Positions 11,741 through 25,015 of a DNA stretch of 64,000 nucleotides are shown in pieces. Under the pieces are notes generated by a model, which saw only the letters and a list, made by a program, of their open reading frames with translations, did not search any database and was not told the origin of the DNA. Each line of letters starts with the position of its first letter. Within the stretch, counting starts at the first letter, position 1. The translations under genes were made by a program, and so were the position numbers. The stretch is from Perca fluviatilis (taxonomy: Eukaryota > Chordata > Actinopteri > Perciformes > Percidae), in assembly GCF_010015445.1 (NCBI RefSeq), contig NC_053120.1, positions 18,626,308 to 18,690,307 of the forward strand. Direction: 5' to 3'.

Positions 11741-14700
11741 ATATAGAGGTGTTCACACTAACAGGTAGATTGTGCAAACAGCTTAATACAACGACAATTA
11801 TGTTTCTTGATAGGCGGCAACCTCTCGTGTCTGTAGTAATTATTGCGTGAACATACGAGGAAGTGAGGTGACAAAGTATGGTAAGTTGGGGTGGTGGATG
11901 GGCACAAACCAACACAGGAATTTCACTCAGGAGACCATGGTTTGTGTCCTGGGTGAAACTGAAAGTCAACTGTCATTTTAAAATTCAGTTTAAAATAGAG
12001 TTTTTACGGACCTTAGTTTGTGATGCCATAACGTCCGTGACATCACGTTACATCCTCATTTTAGTAGTTTTGCGTAATTAATTTTAAGCCAATGTTTTAC
12101 TTACCCTATATTTTTATTTCCTAAACCTAACTCGGTTTCACAATGTTTACTACATGTTTAAGATGGCTTGTTACTTGAAACAGAGCGACCACATGATTAC
12201 TGTCACATGATTAAATGGCCTCTGTGCGGTAGTAGAATGTCCGTATGTGTTGTTTTGGAAGCTTTTTGTCACCGTGCGGCAGTAAATAGAACGGGTATAT
12301 GTGTGTTTTGAATTCAACCTATAATGTCGTTTAGGTAGGAGGATGCGTTAAGCAAAATGTTGAGCACTATGTGTACCCAGTTGGTGCGAGAATAACTGTC
12401 AAAACGTTGGACTGTACTCACTCTCAATGGTCACCATCTTTGCTACGTGCCTGAAGCTACAGGACCACCAACATATTTTCAAACATGTAAAAATGGCGGG
12501 TGTTAGGTATAAGTATAAGTTTAAGTAATTCACATAGCCGAAAGGAAGAGAGCGAGAGACTAACATGAACTGAACTGTATTGTTCTTCTCCACTAAATTT
12601 CTTTTTCAAACATTCAGAACAATATCATGTGGTCCTCAGCAACCTCTAGTGAGTAAACAGTAACTCAATACAGAACAGCAGGCGAGGAAGCTGCAGCGGT
12701 TGCAATTGAAACGATGAACACCAAACTATACTGTAGTCAGATAGTTAGAAAACAAGCTGGTATATATTTTGGTGAGTGGCAATAGGTTGCAGTAATGCTC
12801 TGCCTGGTTGCAATTCACCATTCGAAGAAGAAGAAGATGAAGCGGTCAAATGTTGCGATCATCATTTCCGGTCAGTGCATAACGGCCATGCAGGATTTGA
12901 GACAACACTACCCTGTCGAACTTACGGTAATAACGGAAGTATCAGAATTGAGATACAGCATTAGTCTTGTTAGTTAAGGAGCTTTCTATAAGGAATTTGT
13001 AAGGTAATTTGTGTTACAACACCAGTTAGAATATTGTTTGTCCCACACTGATGTCAATCATATTGATCCATTATTTGGAGGACTGTAATAAAAAAATTGT
13101 CTATCAACAATCGCTTGTGCTTTAGAAACCTATGAACAGTGCATAACAATCTAGGTTGGAGGTGTAATTTGAAAAATATGCATAAATTGCTATTTACCAC
13201 CCACCTCATGTTACCGGCATAGTTAAAACTCAGACTGGACAGCACAAGGCTTATCATCATTACTAATATAAAGAAGTGCGGCAAAATCTATCTGTAGTGC
13301 ATTACTCAGCAAAACCCTTGCAAAATCGGTGTCACCTATTAAGGCGCTAAGAAATAAGAGTTTAAATATGGTCACCTTTAATGCTTTTTGAACATTTAAT
13401 AGAAAAAGTATAAAATAAGTTTGTAGGGAAAAAGAAGAACAAAAATCCCCGCCAGGATTGAGGGAGGTCAGGGTGGGCGATTCTCATTTACATATTGACA
13501 TTGATTTTTGTCGAAAATAGATGTCTAAAGGTGTTTTTTATGTGGATTTTTGTCTGAGCATTGATTTTATCAGGTGTTATAGTCTTTTTCAGCCACCCAA
13601 ACTGCCCACCTGTCAAACCTGTTATCCCTTGTCCATTAGGTTCTTCTTCCTGCTGTGCCTCTTTGTCCTTGTCATTTCCCAGCAATCAGAATTATTTTCT
13701 CTTCAATCGCCAAATTAGTGCCTTTTTAATACAGCTGGACTGATAAATTATGTGTTGAGTCAAATGTTCCGTAGCTGCACTCATTCCCACAAATCAAATC
13801 ATCCATTTCCTCAGAAATTATTTGGAGAGAACACATTTTATACATTACTCAGTGAATAACTTTGCTATGAAGTTATAGTTATACAGGCATAGTGCTAAAA
13901 TATGTTTGAATATCTTGCACAAAACTGTACAGCCTCCAATGCTAACACAGTTATACTGTACATGTTAGTTATAGCATTTGTTATGATGTTTTAACAGTAG
14001 TCTATCTTTTGCGTATATTTTATGGTAGTTTTTCTATTCTATATTTATGTTTTTGAATGTTTCAGTACTTGTTTATTTGTAGTTGTATTGTATTATTTGT
14101 ACGCACCAAACACCAAGGCAAATTCCTTGTATGTGAAAACCTACTTGGTAATAAACTCCGTCTGATACTGTACATATACAGCATGTGTTCATTTGCTTTA
14201 GTTGGTTGTTTATCAAAACATCATCATCATCATCATGCAGCATTAAAATACCACCTACTGGTACAGAAATGTTGTGTTAGTAGTTATTTCTCTAGCTGAA
14301 ATAACATGTTCCACATTGTCACAATAGTGGCTGAATAAATTAAAAAACACTGTCAACCATTTCTATAAAATTAAAAAACATCTGCAGTTCATGGCCACCA
14401 ATTATTGTGTTGTTATGATTTGTGACATATTATTATTCTTTATCTGTAAGCTATTAATGACAGTTAGTATGCCTCAGAAAACATTCTTCTTCCCTTTCCC
14501 TCATCCACACACACAGAAATGAGCAGACAGGTCTTTCACAGCAACACCAGTAATTCCAGTAACTGCTCATTGCTGGTCAGCAGATAACAATCCAATGAGA
14601 TTTACAAGCAAACTATATTATTCAATCAGTTCAATTTCAATTTTGCTATATGCCAATTTAACAAATCAGAAATTTGCCACAGAAGGCTGTACAATCCTAT

Positions 14701-16159
14701 GACACACTGTTCTTTGACCCTTGCATCTGATAAGGAAAACCTCCCCCATAAAAACCCTTTAATGGAGAAAAGTATAGCCTTCAGCTGCAACGCTGCTTCT
14801 ATAAAACACACCCTCTGATGAAAGTCTAACTTCCACATGCCACTGCATGTCCACACATTATTTCCTTGTACTATATTGTCCTCCTCAAAATAAATACAAT
14901 AAATCTCATAGGCCTTTTTTACTGCAGATATTTTTAATAGTTGTCATGAGCCTTGACAAAAAACGGGAGATACACAGTTTTTAAACTGAAATGTGTAAAG
15001 TGTATTGCTTTACCTACAAAAAGCATAGCTACTTGAGTTATGAGGAAAGTCAATCAGTGTTATCAATGTGTCAGCAGATGGATGAGTGGTTAGGTGATGA
15101 GCGAAGGGTGTTGTACAGTGTAAAAAAAAAAGTAACATGGCCAAAGCAAACCAAACAGGAACCTAGTGCCAGGAGAATGGAGAGAGAGTGGGCTAGGATA
15201 GCCAGATCTTAAAGACTCCTGAAAGACTGGCCACATTCATTCTTATTTGGTGTTTTTTATTTTCAAAAAAGGCTTTATGAGCTTTCCCTATACACTGTAT
15301 ATACAGTATGTGTTGACTAACAAGTCTAAAACAAGAAACCATTGCAATCAGCAGTGTTTGAAATGCACCAGGCTGAAATCCATACTATTTTGAATGCGTG
15401 GTTAACAGTTTTGACAGCAGTGTGTTAGCATTTGAACAAATTGCTGTAAATCCACAGTGTTGTGCAGGTTGTTGTTAAAGTCATGGAATTAGTGTGTAGA
15501 ATTTTGAAAACTGTGTTCCATCAATGAAAAACAAACTAGAGTGTGGTCCACAAGAACTGCTGTGTAGTTAGAGTTTTGCATGTTACTCCTGTTGAGCCCA
15601 CTGTCGTCTAGCAATCGAAAAAAATGTAAAATGTTGTGATTACAGTCAAAATAGTCACCACCCTTACAACCTCAAACCTCCAGGCATCTCAGCCAGCCGT
15701 TTGGTGAAACAATGTCAGAAATAATGAATTTCACTGAAAGGACAAGCTATCAAACTGTCATGGCAATAACTGAACCCACACTGACACCATAGTGCCCAAA
15801 AACAACAAATCTGACAATCCAGCTCAGTATGTCACCCACTTAGTGATCATGTGATGTGTGCCTTTAGTATAGAAATTGTCCTCAGTCAGCTTATGTGCAG
15901 GAACTTGAACGTCTGCTGGTCAGTGAGTAGCAGTCAGCAGCATTGGCAGTTCTGACAATGGCATTTGTGCTAACAACTTCATGTTCCTGTCACAATAAGC
16001 AATATGAGCTCCATTTTGCATATTGCCATTCTTCTATTATCTTTCTCAATTCGTGGACTTATTCCAAAATAATTTCATAAAAAATAACAACACGTAACAC
16101 AGATTTTTGCATCATTAACTACACCACTGTTACTTTTACTTGTAACTGTTCTCTCCAAC

Positions 16160-16203
16160 TGCTTGGGTGTGTGTGTGTGTGTATGTGCGTCTGTGTGTGT
16201 ATG
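16160..16203. repeat. Interrupted (GT)n microsatellite
   Basis: GT dinucleotides with a few substitutions (TATGTGCGTCT in the middle). Confidence 0.85.
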
Positions 16204-17205
16204 TGAAAAGGTCAGTGTGATCATTTATTAACATGCATCAGTCGTAAACATCTGCTCAGCAGAGATTTATCATTCATGAAAAACAGAAATGCTATGTGAT
16301 ACCTGCGTGCTATTAAATCATTCACTCTCAGTTCATGAAACATGCCAGGTAATAAAAGTACTTCCCAACGTCAAGCTGATCACTGAATAGGCAATCAGGC
16401 TCTGTGAGGCTGTGTGACAACTAGAATAGATTTAAAGAAGTCTTTTTCATACACAGTTCAGTAAACTAGGAGCTCTCTCATGAAATCCTTTTACCTCAGG
16501 CTTCTGTGTTTTAATTAATCAGAGACTGGAAGCAAATTGTTTTGATTGTCTTAATTAACAGTTTGGAAATAAAATAATTTCCTTACCCCACGGACTTTGT
16601 ACATGATTGCAGTATTTTGTTCTTAAAAACATGCTTTATATCAATAATGAGTTGTCTTCAGAGGCTCTGAATACAGAGTTAATGAGTAACAAGGGCGCTT
16701 TAATAACCTGAACCATAAAAATAAGTAATACGGTCAGATTTGATTGATTAGTTTTATGTTACAAGTTAACAAGTACGGTCAGATTTGATTGATTAGTTTT
16801 ATGTCAACAAGTTCAACCTGACAGTTGGGTGGGAAAATGACAGCTTCTTGGCAATATTTCTGATATAGTACCTGATATAAACACGTCTACCTTCTGCCTA
16901 GAAACCTTTAACTTATTATTTACTGCTGGTGTAGTGTGCTGGTATAGTTATTCAAGCAATTCCATTGTCATTCAAGGCAAGTCAAATCCCCAAAAAGCTG
17001 AAAAGTACAATCAGCAACTAAGCAGTTACACTAAAGCATTAGAGTGCACTTTGGCTTTGGAGGTTGAGTAGCCTGACAACACCTTGGCATAGTGTACTGA
17101 TAGCGACACAGTGGGAACATTATTTAGTCACATTACCTGCCTAGATGCAAGTCTCCAGTGACTTTTAACTTTAGTGGCTGTTACGCTACAGGTATACCAA
17201 AATTA

Positions 17206-17462
17206 GCAGCATGGTGGCCCAATGGTTAGCACTCTGGCCTCATAGCAAGAAGGTTCTGAGTTCAAATCCAGGTCGTTCCGGGTCTTTCTGTGTGGAGCTT
17301 GCATGTTGTTCGCGTGGGTTTCCTCCAGGTGCTCCGGTTTTCCCCACCATCAAAAACATGTAGCCTACTAGGTTCTCTGGTCAGTGCCCTTGATCAAGGC
17401 ACTGGCTGGAGTTGGTCCCTGGGTGCTGTGATTGTGTATGTGACAAGTAAAGTACCTTTACA
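17206..17462 (+). repeat. tRNA-derived SINE (family B)
   Basis: The tRNA-like head contains TGGTTAGCACTCTGGCCTCA (A-box region) and GGTTCTGAGTTCAAATCC (B box). The body has the conserved fish motif TTTCTGTGTGGAGCTTGCAT, then GTGGGTTTCCTCC and CACCATCAAAAACATG. A poly-T run follows at 17461. This is a classic fish SINE, not a tRNA gene. Confidence 0.8.
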
Positions 17463-17492
17463 TTTTTTTTTTTTTTTTATGATGCTATTAAA

Positions 17493-17615
17493 TTAAAGGT
17501 ACCCTGTGAAGTTTTTGACCACTAGTAGTCCAATGGAGCAATGTTTTTTTTACGAGTGGGTCTCTGTTTTGTTGTTCTTGTGCACATGTTGCTTTATTCC
17601 GTTTATAAGGTATTG
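17493..17615. repeat. Second copy of the repeat at 9983-10115
   Basis: Shares the AAAGGTACCCTGTG and GAGTGGGTC words and their spacing with the first copy. Its 5' edge directly abuts the poly-T run of the SINE. Confidence 0.55.
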
Positions 17616-17765
17616 TCTCAGAGCCTATTGTGAAATTAGGTTAGGGTTAGGGTTAGATAAAGTGACTTAGGGTTAGATAAAGTGACATAATTAACAGAGC
17701 AGCCAAAAAGCCGCATGCAGCTCGAGACCTGCAGGTTTGCCACCCCTGACCTAATCTTTCCTCGT

Positions 17766-18480
17766 CTAGGCCTATTTGCTAGCCTGGGTAAACCCTGACG
17801 AACTTCCGGCAAATTTGAGATTTGCTCTGCAAGTCAGTCTGGCGAAGAGCCCATTCAAACCCATTTCCAATGTCCTCAAAATTGAGGCACCAATCACAAC
17901 CGCTGAGGCGGGCTCTACACCAATCACAACCGCTGAGGCGGGCTTTACGCGACGAGGATAGCGCAGCGACGGAGAGCAGCTTTTTGTTTACATTCAACAT
18001 GACGGCTACCGAAGCCGTGCTTCATGTGCTCGGCGAAATTTTTTTTTAAAAACAGTTCGACTCCCAAGACAAGACGGTGCTCACCCGACTGGCCAATAGG
18101 AACGTGGCCCCGCCCATGACATTATTTTCACAGCGAGAGCAAAATCCTGACACGAGAGCAAGAAATTGCATCGAGAGCAAAGACGTTTTGAGAGCAAGAA
18201 GAAAAACGTTTTGAGAGAAACACATTTTTTTTGAGAGAAAATGTTTTCACACTGATAGCAAAAAAATATATTTGAGAGTTTAAAAAAGTATTTTGAGAGA
18301 GATTTTCTTTTCTCAGAAATAATTTAAAAATGTTCAAATTTATATTTTTTTGTGTTCTATGAGAAAATACTTTCTCTCAAAACTTTTTTTAGTCTCAAAT
18401 ATAATTTTTTGCTGTTGGTATGAAAACTTTTTCTCTCAAACTTTTTTTTTTCTCTCAGATCATTTATTTTCTCGCATGTA
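17766..18480. mobile_element. MITE-like sequence merging into a fold-back
   Basis: The left part starts GCTAGCCTGGGTAAACCCTG, the usual beginning of a common fish MITE, and contains a 30-base tandem duplication (CACCAATCACAACCGCTGAG repeated at about 17889-17948). The right part is a fold-back: about 18226-18312 is a diverged reverse complement of 18358-18450, both built of TTTGAGAGAAAA and ATATTTGAGA words. Exact outer borders and target duplication are unclear. Confidence 0.55.
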
Positions 18481-18563
18481 ATAAAGAAACAAATCTAGCT
18501 CCATACAACCTGTAGGCCTACATAGGCCTATTTGCCATGGAATTTGGCAGTAATGGTGAAAAT

Positions 18564-18619
18564 GGGTCCTATGTTCCCCAGTCTCATACAAAGAGGGGAA
18601 CCCAGGGAACATAGGACCC
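18564..18619. repeat. Hairpin with 15-bp arms
   Basis: GGGTCCTATGTTCCC (18564-18578) and its exact reverse complement (18605-18619) flank a 26-base loop. A further half copy (GGGGAACATAG) follows at once. It lies next to the LINE relic. Confidence 0.7.
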
Positions 18620-18639
18620 GGGGAACATAGACACGCTCC

Positions 18640-19110
18640 CAAAAGCATCTTCTTCTCTGTAACTGCCTCCACACACTCCAGCTCAACTCCTCCTCCAATC
18701 ACTAGCTTGTTGAGCTTGTTAACATCTCTTGCCCCCAGCACACAGTAGCAGATTGCGCTGGCCACTACAGAGTGGTAGAATATCGGCAGCATCCTTTTGC
18801 AGATGTTGAAACTTGTGAGCCTCCGCAGGAAGTAGAGCCAGCTCTGGCCTCTGTGTTTCCAGCCCACTCTAGCCATCATCCAGGTGCACTCCAAGGTATT
18901 TATAGAAGTGAACCACCTCAACATCATCCCCTTGGATGGATACAGGGGTCAGAGGAGGCTTAGTCCTGCAAAAGTCCACCATCAGCTTCTTCATCTTGCT
19001 AATGTTAATTGACAAGTTCTTGTTTACTTTCTTCTGTGGATATAGGTAAGGGGTTGTGCATACTGGCATGTTCATTAAGCAACTGAAAAATGCAGTTAAC
19101 AGACCCACTG
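18640..19110 (-). pseudogene. LINE reverse transcriptase C-terminal relic
   Basis: The minus-strand frames together show the region downstream of the polymerase active site of a fish LINE ORF2. One frame carries LSINISKMKKLMVDF and VSIQGDDVEVVHFYKYLGVHLDDG (the YLG block). After a frame change it continues GQSWLYFLRRLTSFNICKRMLPIFYHSVVASAICYC. The catalytic YADD block is absent and the frame is broken near 18870. It is a dead fragment of a non-LTR retrotransposon. Confidence 0.75.
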
Positions 19111-19319
19111 GTGGTAAGATAAACAGATGTGGGTGCTAATTACCTACTGACAGCAGCTGCAACTGCCACACTACCAAACACTGCTGCCTACATCCCAGGA
19201 GAACTACTTTAAATGAAGGAGTAACAGTCGATTAGTCTCTAAACTGTTTCAGATAGCCAGCAGAATCAAACAAAGTAAATAAAAAATAAAAATAAATTAG
19301 CCTATTTGTCAATGCTGCA

Positions 19320-20290
19320 AAAGTTAGCGCCTTGAGCATACTCCAATGACCTATCGCCAGAAGAAGCAACTGCTCTTGGCCACCTATGCATGCTGCTCCC
19401 AGCTATAAGTCACTATAGTGCCATTGACCCAATTCATGAGGCACTTAGATATGGCCAGGTCCACATAAATCCATTCACATCCGCTAACTCCCGGCCTGCT
19501 AGCCTTCAGTCTTCACTCTGGCATGCTAGCAACCACTATGCCTGCTAGTTTCTGCCTACCTGTACTGATGCGGCTGCCATCCCTGATCCGGTTGGTTTGC
19601 CACCTGCTTGTCCTGATCCCTGGATTTCTATTAGTTGTCTATGGAAAAGTTGAGAAGCTGCCCTAACGGCCAGTATTCATCCTTGCTCACCTTGCTATTT
19701 TCAGTGGGTATTGTAGAGTCAGCAGAGGAAGGCGTGGTCCCCATGGCTCCTGACATTAATGGCTCTCCCAGCAGTTTAGTGCATCAATATCTCAGCTGCC
19801 CAGTGCCACAGAACCACAGTTAGCTGTCCCTGCCGACTTCCTGCCTCATCCCCAGTGAGCTATCCACACCGAATTGCGGCCTGAACCCCACTCTGCCGAA
19901 AACACAGCCAGACCTTCCACTCTGCTGTCCTGTCGCTGGTCTTTGCTCAGCTCTCCAGTGGTCTGATCTACAGCTAAGTCATCAGTTGCCCGCTGCCTTT
20001 CCTGACCTCAAGAACCCAGGCCGCTCTCCACAGGGGTCCCGTGTACGTCTTCCAGAGGGGTCCCTCCTACGTCGGCGACCTTCAGGCCGTCTGCTAGAGC
20101 TGCCCTGCCCATCTGGCCATCTTCCTGCCTGTTCTCTTCAGCTGCTCTGGACCTCCTGGTCGCATTCCAGACTGCTCTGCCCAGCGGCCCTGCAAACTGG
20201 TGGTCCTCCAGGGGCTCCATCTGTCAGCTCTGCCCCCAGGCTGAGGTTTTGTGCTCCGCCTCTGTCCAGCCACCAGAAAGGGTGAATGAG
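19320..20290. other. C-rich stretch, possibly repeat-derived
   Basis: From about 19480 the plus strand is rich in CCTGCC and CTGCC words. A 99-codon frame (19986-20285) has a biased R/P/S/L composition without recognisable domains or a good splice context. This could be an eroded retroelement or a GC-rich spacer. I do not call a gene. Confidence 0.3.
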
Positions 20291-20298
20291 GGAGAATG

Positions 20299-20300
<2 letters not shown>

Positions 20301-20342
<42 letters not shown>
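20301..20342. repeat. (GA)n microsatellite
   Basis: Twenty-one uninterrupted GA units. It generates LSLSLS frames on the minus strand (20094-20551), which are not genes. Confidence 0.95.
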
Positions 20343-20345
<3 letters not shown>

Positions 20346-20349
20346 TGTC

Positions 20350-20512
20350 TGTGTTTGTGTGTACTGTATGTGTGTGATTGTGAGTGAGGCTTGAGGAGAG
20401 AGCGACAGACCAGGAGGAGAGTGGAATGAGAGAGCAGCACATTGTTCACACTCCACTCAAGACACTGATCTGCGTTTAAACCAGGGAAAAACAACAAGGG
20501 AACACATTTAAG
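20350..20512 (+). other. Possible untranslated first exon
   Basis: A moderately GC-rich block after the GA repeat ends in ACATTTAAG followed by GTAAGCAG, a strong splice donor at 20513. It lies 9.6 kb upstream of the nmur1 coding exon, whose acceptor at 30140-30141 shows that an upstream exon should exist. The link is an inference; no transcript data are available. Confidence 0.2.
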
Positions 20513-20915
20513 GTAAGCAGATTTATGGCTCTTTGGAAAGGTATTTATCACAGTTATTGTATTGTGTATCCATAATTGATTATAAAAATCACTTTATGAT
20601 TCAGTGCCTCAAAAATATTAGAACATATATCTTGGTGGGTAACATATTGTACTGTAATCAACCAATTTATTTTGTAATTCACCTTTTTTAATTGAAATTG
20701 CATTGCTAGGGTTGGTTTTACAATATCAATAACATTTTAAAATTAAATATCACACATAAAACAAGACTTTATATCCTTTTATTATTATAAGCCAATCATA
20801 AAATGAACATTCAGTGGCTCACTAAACACTGAAAATCTAATAAAATCTAAATAACTTGTTTAATTGATGTTTTATCTCAGGGACAGTGTACATTATTGGA
20901 AATGTCTGTTACTCT

Positions 20916-20919
<4 letters not shown>

Positions 20920-20952
<33 letters not shown>
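20920..20952. repeat. (TA)n microsatellite
   Basis: Sixteen TA units. Confidence 0.95.
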
Positions 20953-20955
<3 letters not shown>

Positions 20956-22650
20956 ACAAAATATTTGCTTAGGCTACACTGAGGCCACAATTTAATGTGT
21001 CTTCTCTTTCATCTTGATTTACCAAAGTGGTATCTTTAGCTACTGCCAAGTTGAGCATAACAGGATTGTGGGGGGAAATTACTTTAATTTAATTGAAGTA
21101 AAACCCCTGAAATGTCATTATTAGAGTACAGAATCTAGGCAAGAATGAGAACAAATGATTGAAATGAAACCAAAATTATTTGATTCTGCCATTCTAAATG
21201 CAAACTTACTCAGTGTCCTGGTGGCTCATTCAGCCAAAATTAATACAGTGTAAATAAGATACAGTATATATCTCTCCTAGATGTTCTTTCCTCCTAGAGC
21301 TTTTAACTTTGAAACAATACCAAATCTGAATAATTGAGTATAACTGTACAAATAAAAAGAAAATGACAGTGACCAGAGAAGCACATCATCTTGGAGTCAT
21401 AATTTGAAGCGGGTGCATAAATATCAAATGAAGTCATGAAAGGTGCAGCATGCTAATGCAGAATAGAGAGACAGAGATGGTCTGTCTCATCAGTGCATCA
21501 GGTGATGGATCAAAATGTCTGCGGTTATTAAAGTGATTTCTTAAAATTACTTGTGAGAGGTGCTTCTGAAAAACTTCACATTCAGGTTTTGCACAATTCC
21601 CACAGATTACACTTAAGCGAGTAAAAGTAAGCAGAAGCGAGCATTCATGCACTTAAACACATTTCCACAATTATTTCTTTGGATAATAGTTTGGCTTTTT
21701 GCCTTTATTTAGTACAGCTGAAGATTTGGCAGTAGAGCAGAGGGATTCTTGTTTGTAATGAGCTATATACTCTAGGCAGGACTTGTAAACACAGAGCCAC
21801 TCTAAATGTTCTGCATTTTACTGCTTCCACTGCAGGATGTAGTCAACATTGCATGTAGTTATTTGATACATTTGAGCTTTGTAGCTACCCACTGGCTTTA
21901 AATCATGACATTCAAAAGCAGATACATTTCCCACTAGACATCAATAAAGTATGATATATCTACATAAACCAGGGAATTTCCATTCCTCTCATTTGATCAC
22001 CTGTTGTTTTGGAGCAACGTGTGGTGTGACTTTGTTTCACTCATTTTGTGCAAAAACAAGTCATAACTTTACAAACATCAAAAGACATGAAAAATGTGTT
22101 TAGCATGAGAATATTGCAATACATCAAAAGCAATGTTGCTGAGACTTTTGAACTAGAATATTAGAGATGCACAACTTGCAGAATGCTCATGAGGAAGATA
22201 TGATCCATAAATATATCAAATCCATTGTAGAGCTTGTATCCTGCAGGACTGAAATAATTATTATAGTAGTAGATCTATTTTTTATGAAGTATACTATGTT
22301 TTTCTTTGGAATATGCACTTGCATCCTACACCCAAAGCTTGACCCTGAGCTTTTAATTTGTAGAAGATGCTAATATATCGTAAAAAAACAACAAATAAAA
22401 AACATATTGATAAAAGAAGGAATTTATGGCACAGTAGTGGCTGCAATTTAAAGCCACAGGGAAATTGTTTATGGTATGCAATACATTGTAATGCAGTAGA
22501 TGTGTTTCCACTGTACACTGACAACATGCTTTACTGCGGATAGTGTATCAAACTCACTTTCTGTCCAGCCTCCTGAGACCTGGAAGTAAACATTTTAAAT
22601 GGAATGTAAGAAACCGATCACAATGATTTGAATGGAATATTTTGGTTATA

Positions 22651-22653
<3 letters not shown>

Positions 22654-22716
<63 letters not shown>

Positions 22717-22725
22717 TTTTTTTTT
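22654..22725. repeat. (GT)n microsatellite with terminal T run
   Basis: Thirty GT units (22654-22713) followed by twelve further T. Confidence 0.95.
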
Positions 22726-24046
22726 AGACAAATAATCTATATCTGACTCTTCCTAAATTATTTCCCTCTGTCCCACAAAAAGGACATGTGTATGTAAATG
22801 TGTATTTTGAAAGGCTTAAAATAACATACACATTTAAAATCTTAATATAACATAGTTACAGTCTATTAGTTATAACATAGACTGTCATAAATAAATAAAA
22901 ACTCAAGAACACAAACATTACATCTTTATAAATTTGATCACGTACCTCCCTTACTGCCATAAAACATGTTTACTGCAATTCCCCCGCATTTTGAAAAGAG
23001 AGAAAATGTATTCTGTTGGTCACATCCTCATGTATTTTACATCACTAGAAAGACCAGGATGTGATTTCCACAGTACATTAGGACTCAAGTATACTGTATG
23101 CATGGTGTTTGAAATAAAGGCCTTAGTGTTATGTTCTCCACAGAGGATCTCAGGAGGAGACACTAGATACAAAATGCATCCTGATGAAATACATAAAACA
23201 GTAACTCTCTGTTGGAGAAAGAAAAGACCTCTGACTGATATATATGTAAATGTATGGAGAAATACATTTAGTGTTTAGTCCTGCTTATCATCAACAGTCA
23301 GTCATTAAACTGGCAGGAACGTTACTTTTTGTTCTCTCTCATTATCCAGCTGTCACTTGAAAAATTTAAAAAATGGTTCCATTTTACCTCCCAAGTCAGA
23401 AATTTACATTCAGCTATAATTCCACATTACATTCCAATTCCTTTGCCTCCTACGTCAGCTCAAGTCTAACAGAAGCCAAAGAAGTTTCTCTGTAAGCATA
23501 ATCAACTGCATTTCATGTTCTATGAAATAATAATTTATACACTAATATATAAAAAATGCTTTGATATCAGTCATTTATTGATGGGATCATCAACATAACA
23601 GATGAGTTTAACTTTCATCTTGTCCAAGTTCCTATAAAGCCCTTTAGCCTGGGATATAATTATTACCAAATTACTTCTTTAAACTGGAACTTCAAAAGCC
23701 TCCAAAGATTTAATAGGATGAATCACTGCTCTCTGATATGTGTTCCTTTGAACATTAGGTACAGTACATATGTACCTGCAGTACGTCTATGAGAATCTGC
23801 TCATTTGTCCCTGCCACTGAAAAGCACAAGCAGTCGCCTAAAGGTTAAAGAAAGCCAGCCTGGTTCTGTCTCAAGGTAACAAAATCCATCTAACACCTCT
23901 AAAGCTTACCAAATAGCACGTTAACTGGTGTTTAATCAGTATATCTTGGCTGGGAATGGTACTTTCCTGGAATCCCTGGTTACCTGGCAACCAGTCCTGG
24001 CAAATAAATAGTCTAGCACATAAACCCCCATTCCCAATTGGAAAAC

Positions 24047-24528
24047 TGTCACGGACGACCAGGAGACAGACTGCAGTAGAGAAGCTGAGCTTTATTAACA
24101 ATGATCCAACAACGAGCAGGAAGCAACAGGCAGGAAATCTGGTAGCTGGGTAGGCAGGTTCCAGAGCAGCAGCAGACAACAGGATCCGAAGTACAGGGTA
24201 GGCAAACTTGGAATGACTAGGCTTAACGTGCGTGGTCAAAGCATCATGTGGAAACGAGACTTGACCAGGAGTGTGTGTGGTTGTGCTGCTTATGTAGGTG
24301 GTGGCTGATTAGTTGCAGGTGGTGGACTGAGGATGAGGCTTGATGAGGTGCAGGTGTGTGTAATTAGGACTGAGGGGACTGGGAGAGTCTGATCTGCGTG
24401 AGTGACGAGGAGTATGAATCAGTGGGAGGAGTGTGTGCTGGAGAATGAGAGAGAGTGAGTGCTGGTGACAGTGAATGGGGAAACAAACAGTCAATGAACA
24501 CTGACTAACAGTCCAAGACACCCTGACA
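24047..24528 (-). repeat. 3' LTR of the retrotransposon
   Basis: Same length as the 5' LTR. The differences noted are AACGTGCG versus AATGTGCG and GACCAGG versus GACAAGG. The ORF starting at 24950 reads into it. Confidence 0.9.
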
Positions 24529-24545
24529 TTACCCCCCCACCCACA
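24529..24545 (-). other. Polypurine tract
   Basis: Directly 5' of the 3' LTR the sense strand reads GTGGGTGGGGGGGTAA, the expected position and composition of the primer for plus-strand DNA synthesis in LTR elements. Confidence 0.75.
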
Positions 24546-24744
24546 AGGCGCGACCCGCGCCGTAAAGGCAAAACACGGGAGGGGGGGGCGGGCAGCCCGG
24601 AGACCGGGACAGGAGGGGGACAGGGCGAAGGCGGACGGACTCCAGGCCCTCCCCCAAGACTTGGGCGGAGCTGGCCGGAAGCGTGACCACAGCGGAGCCG
24701 GCTGGGGGCGTGGCCACGGCGGAGCTGGCTGGCCCACTGGCGGC

Positions 24745-24890
24745 CGTGGCGGGGCTGATCCCTCTGGAGGCCGTGGCGGGGCTGATCCCTCTGGAGGCCA
24801 TGGCGGGGCTGATCCCTCTGGAGGCCATGGCGGGGCTGATCCCTCTGGAGGCCATGGCGGGGCTGATCCCTCTGGAGGCCATGGCGGTCC
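24745..24890. repeat. 27-bp minisatellite
   Basis: About five units containing GGAGGCCATGGCGGGGCT. Encodes PPWPPEGSA on the minus strand. Confidence 0.9.
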
Positions 24891-25015
24891 TGGGAACCGT
24901 GTCGGCAGGACCTCCACAGTCCCTTTAGAGGGCCTTTGGCCCCCCCCCAAAATTTACCTGGAGAGGCTCCCCGGGATGATGTCCAGGACAGGCAATGAGG
25001 GCTTAGAACTGGGCT

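Larger units (their letters stand above)
10116..17200. other. Long gene-free stretch
   Basis: I see no host gene here. It holds a LINE tail (11630-11740), a CAT repeat near 14220, a GT-rich tract (16160-16203) and a 37-base tandem duplication around 16733-16803 (CGGTCAGATTTGATTGATTAG, twice). The frame at 10387-10590 (67 codons) is somewhat GC-richer than its surroundings but matches no family known to me. Confidence 0.4.
20513..24046. other. Gene-free stretch with microsatellites
   Basis: AT-rich DNA without recognisable exons. It contains a TA repeat (20920-20952) and a long TG repeat (22654-22713) followed by a T run. The 114-codon frame at 22934-23278 has no recognisable similarity. Confidence 0.4.

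Noticed and set aside
14221..14237. CAT repeat coding poly-His
   Set aside because: Five units only, inside a frame without other support.
17206..17300. tRNA gene
   Set aside because: Head of a fish SINE; the acceptor stem does not pair.
17639..17690. Telomere-like TTAGGG words
   Set aside because: Only three copies plus a duplicated GATAAAGTGAC segment. Too short and interrupted for an interstitial telomere.
18460..18927. Host gene on the minus strand (155 codons)
   Set aside because: The readable part is a LINE reverse transcriptase C-terminus; the rest is the hairpin region.
20094..20551. Overlapping minus-strand ORFs with LSLSLS runs
   Set aside because: Produced by the GA microsatellite; no domain or splice support.
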